NCBI GenBank assembly: GCA_963794745.1
Contig: CAWCEZ010000011.1
Span: 682,001 to 746,000, forward strand
Direction of reading: 5' to 3'
DNA length: 64,000 nucleotides
Origin: Fen-671 sp963794745
GTDB lineage: Bacteria; Actinomycetota; Acidimicrobiia; Acidimicrobiales; Palsa-688
Below are positions 20,495-30,628 of this stretch, piece after piece. A model generated the notes under the pieces. The model saw only the letters and a program-made list of their open reading frames with translations, did no database searches and was not told the origin of the DNA. The translations under genes were made by a program, and so were the position numbers. The stretch's first letter is position 1; each line of letters starts with the position of its first letter.

Positions 20495-20508
20495 GGGACG
20501 AATTGCCC
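20495..20508 (+). promoter_or_regulatory. DosR-like box (GGGAC GAAT TGCCC)
   Basis: It ends 61 bases before the ferredoxin ATG. A TAAATA hexamer begins at 20533, 25 bases after the box ends, the same spacing as at the 11140 box. This would place the box centre near -43 relative to transcription, typical for a class of activator sites. Confidence 0.55.
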
Positions 20509-20569
20509 TAGCTCTCACCTGGGCAAGGAGGCTAAATATGGTCCTAAACAACCAAAGAGGAGCCTTGAG

Positions 20570-20764
20570 ATGAGAGTCAGGATCGAACAGGACTATTGCA
20601 CTGGTGACGGGCTTTGCCAGGATCTTTGCCCCGACATGTTCGAGATGCAAGACGATGGGCTCGCTCATGTAAAGCACGCCGGGGAAGTACCGACCGAGCT
20701 CGAGGGTACTGTCGTGGAAGCTCAGGCGCAGTGCGCTGGAGAGTGCATTTACGTCGACCGTTAG
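20570..20764 (+). CDS. small ferredoxin
   Basis: This 64-residue iron-sulfur protein has cysteines C10, C16 and C20 in CTGDGLCQDLCP and C55 and C59 near the end, the pattern of actinobacterial [3Fe-4S]/[4Fe-4S] single-cluster ferredoxins. The ribosome site AAAGAGGAG precedes the ATG. It is a plausible electron acceptor for the pyruvate:ferredoxin oxidoreductase encoded 1 kb downstream, and ferredoxin genes are members of the mycobacterial DosR regulon. Its own DosR-like box supports low-oxygen induction here. Confidence 0.88.
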   Translation: MRVRIEQDYCTGDGLCQDLCPDMFEMQDDGLAHVKHAGEVPTELEGTVVEAQAQCAGECIYVDR

Positions 20765-20770
20765 TCGGAG

Positions 20771-21790
20771 CTAGTCAACTGTCGTCCAGGAATGCAGTGT
20801 TTTCACGTAGTTGGCCCGTTCGAACGCGCCAGCGTCCGCCGCCGAGGTCTGGGACACCGCGCCCCGCAGCTCGGCGACCGAAGTGTACTCGTTTTCGGCC
20901 AGCCACTGGCGCAGCTCGGACTCGACACGTCTAACGTGCTTGGGGCCGTAGCGCAGGACTGCCGAGGTCATCATGGCCACATCGGCGCCGACCGCGATGG
21001 CTTTCACGACATCGGTGCCCGTGTGGACCCCCGACGAAGCCGCCAATGACGGCCCCTTCCCGAGCTGGGGCCGCAATAAGGCTATCCAGCGAAGCGGCAG
21101 GCGAAGTTCCCACGCACGGGACAGTTCGACCTGTGGTACGACGTCCATCGTTCGCAGGTCGAGGTCGGGCTGGTAGAAGCGGTTGAAAAGCACCAGGCCG
21201 GCGGCCCCCTCGCCCACAACCTTGGCCGCGAAGTGGGCCAGGGACGAGTAGTACGGCGACAGCTTCACCGCTACCGGCACGAGCAGGCCGGCGCACACGT
21301 TAGCCACGAGGGCCAGGTCTATCTGCTCCACCTGCCCGGCGGTCATCTCGGGATCTGTGGGCACCCTGTAGACGTTCAACTCGATGGCGTCGGCACCCGC
21401 CTCGGCCAGCAGCTTCGCATAGCGTACCCAACCACCAACGGACGTGGCATTGAGGCTGGCGATTATGGGTACGCCAACTTCTTTTTTGACGTGCTCGAGC
21501 AACTCCAAGTAACGCTCCGCGGCCCCGGTGAACTCCGGCATCGCCGGGAAGTACCCGAGTGCCTCGGCGAAATGTTCGCTCCCGGCTTCCAGGGCGGATG
21601 ACACCCCGATCTCTTCGGCCACGATCTCCTCTTCAAAAAGCGATGGCAGCACGACTGCTCCGGCACCGGCGTCGGCCAGAGCCTCGATCGTGTGGAGGTC
21701 GCGCCACGGCCCGGCCGACACGACCACCGGCGACGACAGCCTCAGCCCTAGATAGTTGGTCGTGAGGTCCACTTCAGTCGGGTGGGTCAT
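20771..21790 (-). CDS. dihydroorotate dehydrogenase-like flavoprotein
   Basis: This 339-residue TIM-barrel protein resembles DHODH (LTTNYLGLRLSSPVVVSAGP at the start, IIASLNATSVGGWV, AIELNVYRVPTDPE, SSGVHTGTDVVKAI) but diverges from true PyrD; such DHOD-like proteins are often encoded beside pyruvate:ferredoxin oxidoreductase. The ATG at 21790 (GTG at 21793 also possible) is adjacent to the stop of nifJ at 21793, so the two are co-translated. The reaction is unknown; a ferredoxin- or FMN-linked redox partner role is an inference from context. Confidence 0.82.
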   Translation of the reverse strand: MTHPTEVDLTTNYLGLRLSSPVVVSAGPWRDLHTIEALADAGAGAVVLPSLFEEEIVAEEIGVSSALEAGSEHFAEALGYFPAMPEFTGAAERYLELLEHVKKEVGVPIIASLNATSVGGWVRYAKLLAEAGADAIELNVYRVPTDPEMTAGQVEQIDLALVANVCAGLLVPVAVKLSPYYSSLAHFAAKVVGEGAAGLVLFNRFYQPDLDLRTMDVVPQVELSRAWELRLPLRWIALLRPQLGKGPSLAASSGVHTGTDVVKAIAVGADVAMMTSAVLRYGPKHVRRVESELRQWLAENEYTSVAELRGAVSQTSAADAGAFERANYVKTLHSWTTVD

Positions 21791-21792
21791 CA

Positions 21793-24700
21793 CTAAGTCA
21801 CCTCCTCATAATCCTGCCCGTCCTCACCGGCCGGGCAATCATCGAGCGCTAAGTCGTCGACCTCAGGGACGGTGCGTTGTATGCCCGCCAGCTGCTCGTA
21901 ATAACGCCAACGTTCGGTCACGTCGGCCTGCGCAAGAGCGCTCAAGCGAGCAGCCTCGTGCGGGTGGACACGGGCCAGCGTCGCGTAACGAGCCTCGGAA
22001 GCGGTGAAGTCCGCAAGTGGGACCGAAGGGGCCTTGGAGTCGAGCGTGAAGGGCTGCCCGGTTTCGCGCCTTAGACGGGTGGAAGCGGTACAGGGGCCAG
22101 TAACCCGAACGTACGGCGTCCTTTTGGTGGGTCATCGATTTGGACATGTCGATGCCATGGGCAATGCAGGTCGAATAGGCGATCACCAGCGAAGGCCCAG
22201 GGTAGGCTTCGGCCTCGAGAAGAGCCTTGGTGGCCTGCAAGTCGTTGGCTCCCATGGAGATCTGTGCGACATAAACGTTCCCGTAGGCACGAGCCACGGC
22301 GCCCAGGTCCTTTTTGGCGCTTTCCTTCCCGGCAGCTGCGAATTTCGCCATCGCGCCGCGCTGGGTCGCCTTGGATGCCTGGCCGCCCGTGTTGGAATAG
22401 ACCTCCGTGTCGAGCACCAGGACATTGATATTGCGGCCCGAGGAAAGGACATGGTCCAGACCGCCGAAGCCGATGTCGTACGCCCACCCGTCCCCACCGA
22501 CGATCCAGACGCCTTTGCGCACCAATGCATCGGCGAGCACAGCCAGGTGGCGCGCTGCAACAGCGGTGGCTTCGACCGGCCCGGTGACCAGCCTGTCCAG
22601 TTCCTCCTTGAGCCGAGCCACGCCGTCGCGCTGCGCGAAGACGCCCTCTTCTTGGTCCTGGTCGGCGTCCAGGAGCGAGGTGGCCAGGTCGGTCCCTACC
22701 GCCCCGGCCAAGCTGCGGAGCAAAGCACGTGCGGACCGTTCTTCGGCGTCCAGGCCCATCCGCATGCCGAGACCGAACTCGGCGTTGTCCTCGAACAACG
22801 AGTTAGCCCAGGCCGGGCCGCGACCCTCGCTGTTTGTGGCCCACGGGGTCGTCGGCAGGTTGCCGCCGTAGATCGACGAGCAGCCCGTGGCATTGGCCAC
22901 GAGCATACGGTCCCCGAAGAGCTGGCTGACGAGCTTCAGGTACGGCGTTTCCCCGCACCCAGCACAAGCTCCTGAGAACTCGAAGAGCGGCTCGAGGACC
23001 TGAGCGCCCTTTACCGAGTCGTGCGGCAGCAAGTGAGCGGTCGAGTTCGGGGATCGCCCTGAAGAAGTCCCAGTGGGCACGCTCATTATCACGATGGGCA
23101 ACAGCCGGCTCCATGTTGATCGACTTGTGCCTGACCTCGGTCTTGGACTTCGCCGGGCAAACGTCCACGCACACCCCGCAGCCGGTGCAATCGTCCGGGG
23201 CTACCTGGACCGTCATCCGGTGGCCCGCCAGATCCTTGGACCGGAACAGCTTTGACGCGAACCCCTCGGGCGCCCCCTCGAGCGCCTCGGGAGCGAAAAC
23301 CTTCATACGGATACATGCGTGCGGGCAGACGCTTGCGCACTTGCCGCAGTCGATGCAAATATCCGGGTCCCAGATAGGGATCTCAGCCGCGATGGCCCTT
23401 TTTTCGTATTTGGCCGTCCCAGAGGGGAAGCGGCCGTCTGCGGGCAGAGCCGAGACCGGCAACAGGTCACCTTTGCCGGCCATGATCCGCGCTGTCACCT
23501 GGCGCACAAAATCAGGGGCCGAGGCGGGGACGATATCGACCAGGGGCGCCGCCGGGACGGCCGACTTTGGGACCACGACCGGCGCCAGGTGGGCCAAAGC
23601 TGCGTCGATGGCGGCTAAGTTGCGCTCCACTATGGTGTTGCCCCGCTTGCCGTAGGCTTTTTCGACCGAAGCCTTTATACTGGTTACCGCTTCGTCGATC
23701 GGCAATACCTTCGACAGGGCAAAAAAGCAGGTCTGCATCACGGTGTTGATCCGGTTCCCAAGCCCGGCGTCAGCCGCGATGCGATCACCGTCGATGACCC
23801 ACAAGTCGACCCGCTTTTGTTGCACTTGGTGCTGGACGCTGAGCGGCAGCCGGTCCCACACGTCGAGGGGGCCATAGCTGCTGTTGAGCAGGAAGGTGGC
23901 GCCGTCCCTGGCCAGGTCCAAGACGTCGACCCGATTGAGCAGCCCGAAGTGGTGACAGGCGACGAAATCTGCGTCGCTCACGAGGTAGGTGGAATTGATC
24001 GGCTGGGGCCCGAAGCGCAAGTGCGACACCGTCATGGCACCCGACTTCTTGGAGTCGTAAACGAAATAACCCTGTACGAACGCGTCCGGTCGCGTCCACG
24101 ATGATCTTTGCACTGTTCTTGTTGGCGCCAACCGTGCCGTCGGAGCCGAGGCCAAAAAATACCGCCTGTACTTCGCCGGGCGGCCTTGGCGGTCGGAAAT
24201 CCCGGTCCCAGGCCAGGCTGAGCGAGGTCACATCGTCGAAGATGCCGACCGTGAAATGGGGCTTGGGCCACCCGCGTTCCACCCCGCAGGCCAACTCGTC
24301 CAGGACAGCCTTGGCCATAGCCGGGGTGAACTCTTTGGAAGACAGCCCGTAGCGTCCACCGATGACCCGAGGCAACACGTTCAACTGCGGGACGGCCTCA
24401 TGCAACGCAGCGAGGACGTCGAGGTACAAGGGCTCTCCGACGGCGCCGGGCTCCTTGGTCCGGTCGAGGACGGCGATAGAACGCACCGTGGCCGGTAGAG
24501 CATCAATAAGCTGCTTGGCGGGGAAGGGACGGTAGAGACGAATGGTCACCATCCCAACTCGCTCCCCGTCTTTGACCAGTGCATCGACCGCTTCCCGAGC
24601 CGCCCCGACCCCCGAACCCATGAGCACTACGACCCGCTCGGCCTCGGGGTCGCCGTGGTACTCGACCAGGCTGTAGGGACGACCGGTCCTTTCCGCCAAG

Positions 24701-25497
24701 GCATCCATGGTCTCCTGCACTATGCCGGGAACAGCCAGGTAGTAGGGGTTGGACGCCTCCCGGCCCTGGAAAAACACGTCCGGGTTTTGGGCTGTACCAC
24801 GGACATCTGGAGAGTCTGGGCTCATCCCCCGCCGGCGAAGCTCAACAACGGCATCGTCATCGACGAGGGCAGACATGTCTTGCGGTGAGAGGACCGCGAT
24901 TTTGGCGAGCTCGTGCGATGTCCGGAACCCGTCGAAAAAGTGAAGGAAGGGCACGCGGGAGCGCAGGGTCGCAGCATGGGCGATAAGAGCGAAATCGTGG
25001 GCTTCTTGGACCGAGCTCGCTGCCAATATGGCCCAGCCCGTCGTACGGGCATGCATCACGTCGGAGTGGTCGCCGAAGATCGATAGGGCATGGGTTGCGA
25101 TCGTCCGCGCGGCCACGTGGACCACTGCCGGCGTCAGTTCACCGGCGATCTTGAACATGTTGGGCACCATCAGCAGGAGACCTTGGGATGCCGTAAAGGT
25201 CGTTGCGAGGGCACCTTTTTGAAGGGCTCCGTGGAGCGTACCCGCGGCTCCCGCCTCCGATTGCATTTCGATGACGTCAGGTACTTGGCCCCAGAGGTTC
25301 GGCTTCCCCGCCGTCGCCCAATCATCGGCAAGCTCACCCATGGGGGACGCCGGCGTGATCGGGTATATCGCGATCACTTCGGACAGCGCGTAGGCCACAC
25401 GAGCCGCGGCCTCGTTGCCGTCTATACACGCTGATTGCCGGGTGCTCGCGCCGCTTACCTCGCTCGTGCGGCTGCGCTCCATCTGGGCGACCGTCAT
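21793..25497 (-). CDS. nifJ: pyruvate:ferredoxin (flavodoxin) oxidoreductase (three apparent frameshifts)
   Basis: This enzyme oxidises pyruvate to acetyl-CoA and CO2 and reduces ferredoxin. The joined length is about 1,235 residues, near the family size. Order of motifs: IAIYPITPASPMGE, EAGAAGTLHGAL, then two ferredoxin-type clusters (CIDCGKCASVCPHAC and CTGCGVCVDVCP), then the ThDP domain CAGCGETPYLKL, NATGCSSIYGG. The frame slips near 24085-24095, near 23035-23045 and near 22080; the last slip restores a normal C-terminus (LDSKAPSVPLADF to ERWRYYEQL) ending at 21793. The ATG at 25497 overlaps the upstream usp stop (ATGA). Confidence 0.92.
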
Positions 25498-25997
25498 GAG
25501 GAGCCCACAGTCGACGAAGCAACCGTCTCGTGCTCGCAGACGGAGGCGTCCTTGCCCTGGCGGACCACAACTACCGGGCACCTGCCGTGGGTGACACAGT
25601 ATTCGCTCACCGATCCAATGAGAAAACCCGTGACGGCACTGTGGCCCCGGCTCCCCACGACCAAAAGGTCGGCGTCCTCAGCGGCTGCCAGAAGTTCTCT
25701 GCCCGGCCACCCTTCCCGGACCACGCCCGACATCTCAACGCTCGGGAACTCGCGCCGGACCGGGCCGATAATCTCTTCAAGTCGCTCCTCCACTTGCGGC
25801 CCTGAGTCGCACGCCGGCACCGCAGTGGTCAACGGGAAAGCCGTGACAGCGACTGCCCATGTCATTAGCGCCTCGACCCTGGACCCCGTTAGCTCGCCTT
25901 GGCGTGCGGCCCAGCGCAAAGCTTCGTTCGATGAGACGGACCCGTCCACTCCGACCACAATGCGTCCTCGTCGCCCGTTTTCCACTGTCCCTGTCAT
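25494..25997 (-). CDS. universal stress protein, ATP-binding type
   Basis: This 167-residue single-domain USP has GRIVVGVDGS near the start and the intact nucleotide loop GSRGHSAVTGFLIGS (G-x2-G-x9-G-S). The ATG at 25997 follows AAGGAGG at a good distance. It is the first gene of a likely operon usp-nifJ-DHOD-like and its stop overlaps the nifJ start. A DosR-like box lies 80 bases upstream. USPs are the most numerous class in the mycobacterial DosR regulon, where at least one restrains growth in an ATP-dependent way. Confidence 0.92.
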   Translation of the reverse strand: MTGTVENGRRGRIVVGVDGSVSSNEALRWAARQGELTGSRVEALMTWAVAVTAFPLTTAVPACDSGPQVEERLEEIIGPVRREFPSVEMSGVVREGWPGRELLAAAEDADLLVVGSRGHSAVTGFLIGSVSEYCVTHGRCPVVVVRQGKDASVCEHETVASSTVGSS

Positions 25998-26077
25998 GGT
26001 TCCTCCTTGGCATTTCTTAGCTTCCACAATGGGCCGCTCTGGCCGCCGGCTGGCAGGGCCAACCGGCTCAGCTACGC

Positions 26078-26091
26078 GAGCCCTAAGTCCT
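26078..26091 (-). promoter_or_regulatory. DosR-like box (AGGAC TTAG GGCTC)
   Basis: Read on the minus strand, the left half-site and spacer fit the element well and the right half has one change. It lies 80 bases upstream of the usp-nifJ operon start. Confidence 0.45.
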
Positions 26092-26122
26092 TCGAAGGCA
26101 TTTGGTCCCGGGCCCCACCGGC

Positions 26123-28837
26123 TCAGCGCGATGCGCTAGCACCGTCGGCCGTTGTCTTGGGGAGGGCGGCCCGCCCAGCTTCCAGGCGGGCCACGGGGAC
26201 TCGGAAAGGCGAGCACGACACATAGTCGAGCCCAATATCATTGAAGAAATGGATGCTTTCGGGGTCGCCTCCGTGCTCGCCGCACACGCCCAACTCGATA
26301 TCGGGTTTTACCGTGCGAGCAGTGGCCGACGCCATCCGCACCAGGGCTCCCACACCCTGCTGGTCCAGCGTCTCGAAGGGAGAAGTACCAAAGATCCCCA
26401 TTTCCATGTAGAGAGGGAAGAACGATGCCTCGCAGTCGTCACGGGAAAAACCCCAGGTCGTCTGCGTCAGGTCGTTGGTGCCAAATGAGAAGAAGTCGGC
26501 CGCTTTGGCTATATCGCCTGCCGTCAGGCACGCTCGCGGCAACTCGATCATCGTCCCGATAACCTTTTCCAGAGCGGTCCCGGTCTCGGCCGCGACCGTG
26601 TCGATGACGGCCTCGGCTTGCTCCCGGACATGCTCGAACTCTTGGACGGCGCCGACCACGGGGACCATTATCTGCACATGTGGGTCGCCCCCTTGCTGGC
26701 GGCGCTGGGCAACGGCTTCGGCAACGGCTCGTACTTGAAGCTGGACTAGGCCGGGGATGGCCAGGCACAGCCGCACACCGCGTAGGCCGAGCATGGGGTT
26801 TGCCTCGTGGAGACGGCGCACGGCAGGCAGCAGCCTTTCCGCTTCCTTGTCCGGGTGGCCGTTAGCCCGCGCGACTGCGGCCGTTACCGAGAGCTCCGTC
26901 AGATCGGTGAGGAACTCATGCAGCGGCGGGTCGATCAGCCGGATCGTCACCGGTAGACCGTCCATCTCCTCGAGTATGGCCACGAAGTCGGCCCGCTGGA
27001 GGGGCAACAACGCGTCCAGTGCCGCTTGGCGTTCGACGTCGTCGTGGCCGGCCAGGATCAAACGCTCGACCAAGGCCTTCCGCTCGCCGAGGAACATGTG
27101 CTCGGTACGGCATAGGCCAATGCCCTCGGCGCCGAAGGCCCGGGCGCGCCTGGCGTCGTCGGGCATATCGGCATTGGCCCGCACCGACAGGCGACGTCTG
27201 GTGTCAGCATGGTCAAGTACCCGTTGGACAGATCGCACCAGCTCGTTGGTTTCCGAGTCGGCCGAGGCCGCGTCAAAAGTGCCCTCGAAGAACTTGACCA
27301 GCGGTGAGGCCATGACGGGAACGGCTCCGGGGTAAACAGCGCCCGTCTTGCCATCAATAGAAATGACGTCGCCCTCGGAAACGACTGTGCCGTCCGGGCA
27401 TGTGAAGTGCCTGGCCTTGGTATCGATAACGATATCCTGGGCGGCAACCACGCAAGTCTTTCCCATACCGCGGGCGACGACGGCGGCGTGGCTGGTCTTT
27501 CCGCCTCGGCGAGTCAATATCCCTCGCGCCGCTACCATCCCCGGCAGATCATCGGGGTTGGTTTCGGTGCGGACCAGGACGACCGCCTCACCCTTGGTCG
27601 CCCAGCTGACGGCGGTGGCCGAATCAAAAACTGCCTTGCCGACAGCCGCCCCCGGGCTTGCGCCCATGCCGGTGACGAGAGGTTGAGCCGCCGACTGGTC
27701 AAAGCGTGGGAACATCAGCTCGGCCAGGCCCGCGCCGCGGACCCGGCCCAAAGCCTCGTCCATCGAGATCACCCCCTCGTCGACGAGCTGGGTGGCGATC
27801 CGGAACGCAGCAGCGGCTGAGCGCTTGCCGACCCGGGTCTGCAGCATCCACAGCTTGCCGTTCTCCACTGTGAACTCGATATCGCATAGGTCGCGGTAGT
27901 GGTGCTCGAGGGTCTGCATTATGTCGGTCAACTGGTGGTAGACGCCCTGGTTCAGGTGCTCTAGTTCTTGCAGGGCCATAGTGTTGCGGATCCCCGCGAC
28001 GACGTCCTCGCCTTGGGCATCCTGGAGGTAGTCACCATAAACTCCGCGGTTGCCTGTGGCGGGGTCCCGGGTGAACGCAACCCCCGTACCGGAGCTCAAG
28101 TTGAGGTTCCCGAAGACCATCGCAACCACTGTGACCGCTGTCCCCAGGTCATCGGATATCCGTTCTTGCCGGCGGTAAATGCGGGCGCGCTCACCGTTCC
28201 ACGACCTGAAAACGGAAGCGATCGCGAGGTCGAGCTGCTGCCTGGGCGAAGTAGGGAAATGACAGCCGGTTTCCCGGTAGATGATGTCGCGGTAGGTAGA
28301 TACGAGATCTCTCAGGTCGTCGACGCCGAGGTCGAGGTCGGTCCGCGCTTGGCGAGCATGCTTGAGCTCTGACAAAGCCGACCCGAACAGGGCGCCGTCG
28401 ACGCCCATCACAGTCTTGCCGAACATCTGGACCAGCCGCCGGTACGAGTCCCAGGCGAAGCGCTCGTCACCTGATTGTTTCGCCAAACCCTCAACCGAAA
28501 CATCGTTCAAGCCCACGTCCAGCACGGTGTCCATCATCCCGGGCATCGAAAATTTAGCCCCGCTGCGCACCGAAACGAGCAGGGGGTCGCTCGGGTCGCC
28601 TAAGTTCCTACCCATCTCAAGCTCGAGGCGCGCCAAGTGCTCGCTCACTTCTTGGAGCAAGCCCGGCGGCAGGGAGCCGGTAGCGAGGAAATCCCGGCAA
28701 GCCTCTGTGGTTATCGTGAAACCTGGCGGGACAGGCAGGCCCAGCCTCGACATTTCGGCCAAGTTGGCGCCCTTGCCACCGAGCAGGTCCACCATGGTGC
28801 TGTTGCCCTCGGCGAAACCATAAACGTGCTTTACCAT
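26123..28837 (-). CDS. ppdK: pyruvate, phosphate dikinase
   Basis: PPDK interconverts PEP + AMP + PPi and pyruvate + ATP + Pi. The 904-residue product is full length and unbroken. Visible are GGKGANLAEMSRLGLPVPPGF at the ATP-grasp N-terminus (split: GGKGANLAEM, then GLPVPPGF), the phosphohistidine site GGKTSHAAVVARG, and the C-terminal active-site cysteine in LGVCGEHGGDP. The ATG at 28837 has AAGGAGGG upstream. A DosR-like box at 28956 lies between it and the divergent sensor kinase. In a low-oxygen setting it could run glycolytically with PPi economy. Confidence 0.95.
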   Translation of the reverse strand: MVKHVYGFAEGNSTMVDLLGGKGANLAEMSRLGLPVPPGFTITTEACRDFLATGSLPPGLLQEVSEHLARLELEMGRNLGDPSDPLLVSVRSGAKFSMPGMMDTVLDVGLNDVSVEGLAKQSGDERFAWDSYRRLVQMFGKTVMGVDGALFGSALSELKHARQARTDLDLGVDDLRDLVSTYRDIIYRETGCHFPTSPRQQLDLAIASVFRSWNGERARIYRRQERISDDLGTAVTVVAMVFGNLNLSSGTGVAFTRDPATGNRGVYGDYLQDAQGEDVVAGIRNTMALQELEHLNQGVYHQLTDIMQTLEHHYRDLCDIEFTVENGKLWMLQTRVGKRSAAAAFRIATQLVDEGVISMDEALGRVRGAGLAELMFPRFDQSAAQPLVTGMGASPGAAVGKAVFDSATAVSWATKGEAVVLVRTETNPDDLPGMVAARGILTRRGGKTSHAAVVARGMGKTCVVAAQDIVIDTKARHFTCPDGTVVSEGDVISIDGKTGAVYPGAVPVMASPLVKFFEGTFDAASADSETNELVRSVQRVLDHADTRRRLSVRANADMPDDARRARAFGAEGIGLCRTEHMFLGERKALVERLILAGHDDVERQAALDALLPLQRADFVAILEEMDGLPVTIRLIDPPLHEFLTDLTELSVTAAVARANGHPDKEAERLLPAVRRLHEANPMLGLRGVRLCLAIPGLVQLQVRAVAEAVAQRRQQGGDPHVQIMVPVVGAVQEFEHVREQAEAVIDTVAAETGTALEKVIGTMIELPRACLTAGDIAKAADFFSFGTNDLTQTTWGFSRDDCEASFFPLYMEMGIFGTSPFETLDQQGVGALVRMASATARTVKPDIELGVCGEHGGDPESIHFFNDIGLDYVSCSPFRVPVARLEAGRAALPKTTADGASASR

Positions 28838-28955
28838 TAGCCCTCCTTGATCAATGAGGCCTCGTTGGCCTCTGCGGCTATGGAGCACAAGGTGCTACTG
28901 AGCCAGTATCTCCCGGTCGGGGGAGCACGATTAGAGCCAAAAGCCTCTCTCGCGC

Positions 28956-28969
28956 GGCCCCTTAGTCCC
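28956..28969 (+). promoter_or_regulatory. DosR-like box (GGCCC CTTA GTCCC)
   Basis: The right half is a perfect GTCCC and the left half fits with one change. It sits 71 bases before the sensor-kinase start and 119 bases before the ppdK start on the other strand, so it could serve either or both. Confidence 0.5.
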
Positions 28970-29039
28970 GGCTGCGGGCGCCACTCGCTGAAGAGGCTCG
29001 GGCGAGTCGCTGGATCTCAGAGCATGACCGAGGCTGCGC

Positions 29040-30553
29040 ATGGCCCTAGAGTGTGGAACGGTGAAGCCTGCTGCCGAGACAGCCTCCGACCGGCAAGTCG
29101 GGCACCTATTGGGAGCCATCTTCTCCGCTAGCCCTGATGCTGTCCTGGTCGTAGACGACGCCGGCACGATCGTGCTCTCAAACCCGGCGGTCACCTCCCT
29201 GTTCGGCTACTACCCCGAGGAGCTGGTCGGCGAGCCGGTCAACGTCCTGCTCCCCCCAGGGAACCAGGCTCGCCACTTAGACCATCTCCGGGACTTCTTC
29301 GCCGCTCCACGAGCGCGCCACATGGGCCTCGGCAGACAACTCGCCGGGCGCCACCGCGACGGCACCGAATTCACCGTCGAGGTGAGCCTCACCCCTGTGG
29401 AGGTCCGAGGCGCCCACTACGCCGCAGCTTTCGTCCGTGACGGGCGAGAGCGCCAGCGCAGCATTGACCGCCTGCATGCGGTCAACGAAGTGACTCAGAG
29501 CCTGCTCGTGGGGACAAGGTCCGGTGAGGTCCTACCCCTGGTCGCACGTCGGGCACGGCACCTCACCCACTCGGACGCCGCCTGGATCGTCACTCCAGCC
29601 GGAGCGGGCGACCTGGCCGTTAGCGCGGTGGACGGGCCCGGGACGGAGGCCTTGCTCGGTACAGCCCTTTCGGCCGACACCAGCCGCTCGGCCGAAGCCA
29701 TGCGCACAGGAGCCCCTGAGATGATCGAGGACCTCTTCACAGCTACAAATGTCCCCGCCGCCGTCGTCGGGCTCAACCTCGGCCCGGGCCTCTACGTACC
29801 ACTCGTCGCTGACGAGCGCCGCCTCGGGACGCTCGTACTTGCCCGAGCGCGAGGTGGTCCCGCTTTCGGCCCCCTCGACATCGCCTTGGCGACGGTGTTC
29901 GCCAGCTCCACCGCAGCAGCCATTGAGCTCGCCGAGGTCCGCTCCGAACTCGAGCGCACCGGCATAGTCGCTGAAGACGAACGGATCGCCCGGGATCTTC
30001 ACGACACCGTCATCCAAGACCTCTTCGGGGTCGGGCTATCGCTACAGGCCGCGCGGTCCTCCGCTACGGGGACCGTTGGCGAACGCATCGATGAGGCAGT
30101 CGACCGTCTCGACACGATCATCAAAGAGATCCGCAACACGATCTTCCGCCTTCCCCGGCGCAACCCCGGGGCCAAGGTATCCACGATGAGATGCTGCGCC
30201 TGGTGGACAAGTACAGCGAGGAGCTTGGCTTCACACCCCGGGTCGGGTTCCATTGCCCGCTCGACGCCGTCGTGCCAGAAGTCGTTACTTCGCAGTTGCT
30301 GCAAGTCATCGGTGAAGCCCTCTCGAACACGGCGCGCCATGCCAAAGCTACGTCGGCCGACATGGTCCTAGAAATCCAAGGCGGCTGGCTCTCTTTCTCG
30401 CTGGTAGACGACGGTACCGGGCCGCCTAATGCTCCTAGCGCAGGGCACGGGCTACGCAATATGGCAGCCCGGGCCCAGAACCTGGGGGGCACGTTCAGCG
30501 TATCTAAGCACGACCCGACGGGGACGATCGTGCAGTGGCGGGTACCGATCTAA
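29040..30553 (+). CDS. PAS-GAF sensor histidine kinase, DosS-like output (one apparent frameshift)
   Basis: Domains in order: PAS (about residues 20-140), GAF (about 150-310), HisKA_3 dimerisation/phosphoacceptor with RIARDLHDTVIQDLFGVGL (His of DLHD is the phosphorylation site), and a HATPase_c domain in the next frame with EALSNTARHAKA and GHGLRNMAARA. The frame slips near 30175-30185. The catalytic half closely resembles NarX/DosS-type kinases that act on NarL/DosR-type regulators. No membrane helix is seen, so it is cytosolic. Unlike DosS/DosT, the first sensory domain is PAS, not a haem GAF. Start could also be GTG 29060. Confidence 0.85.
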
Positions 30554-30579
30554 CTAGGGCCCTTCCGGTCCGCGTAATA

Positions 30580-30593
30580 ATGCCTTATGGCCC
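30580..30593 (+). promoter_or_regulatory. DosR-like box (ATGCC TTAT GGCCC)
   Basis: The right half and AT-rich spacer fit and the left half is partial. It ends 35 bases before the usp ATG. A second possible site lies just upstream at 30557-30571 (GGGCC and GGTCC halves, spacer one base longer). Confidence 0.4.
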
Positions 30594-30628
30594 TGGGCGC
30601 CGTCCAGAGCGCCGGCCATTATGGGACC

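Noticed and set aside
29100..29480. FixL-type haem PAS domain in the 29040 kinase
   Set aside because: The residue aligning with the proximal haem His is Arg and the only nearby His is displaced by one position; haem binding cannot be claimed.
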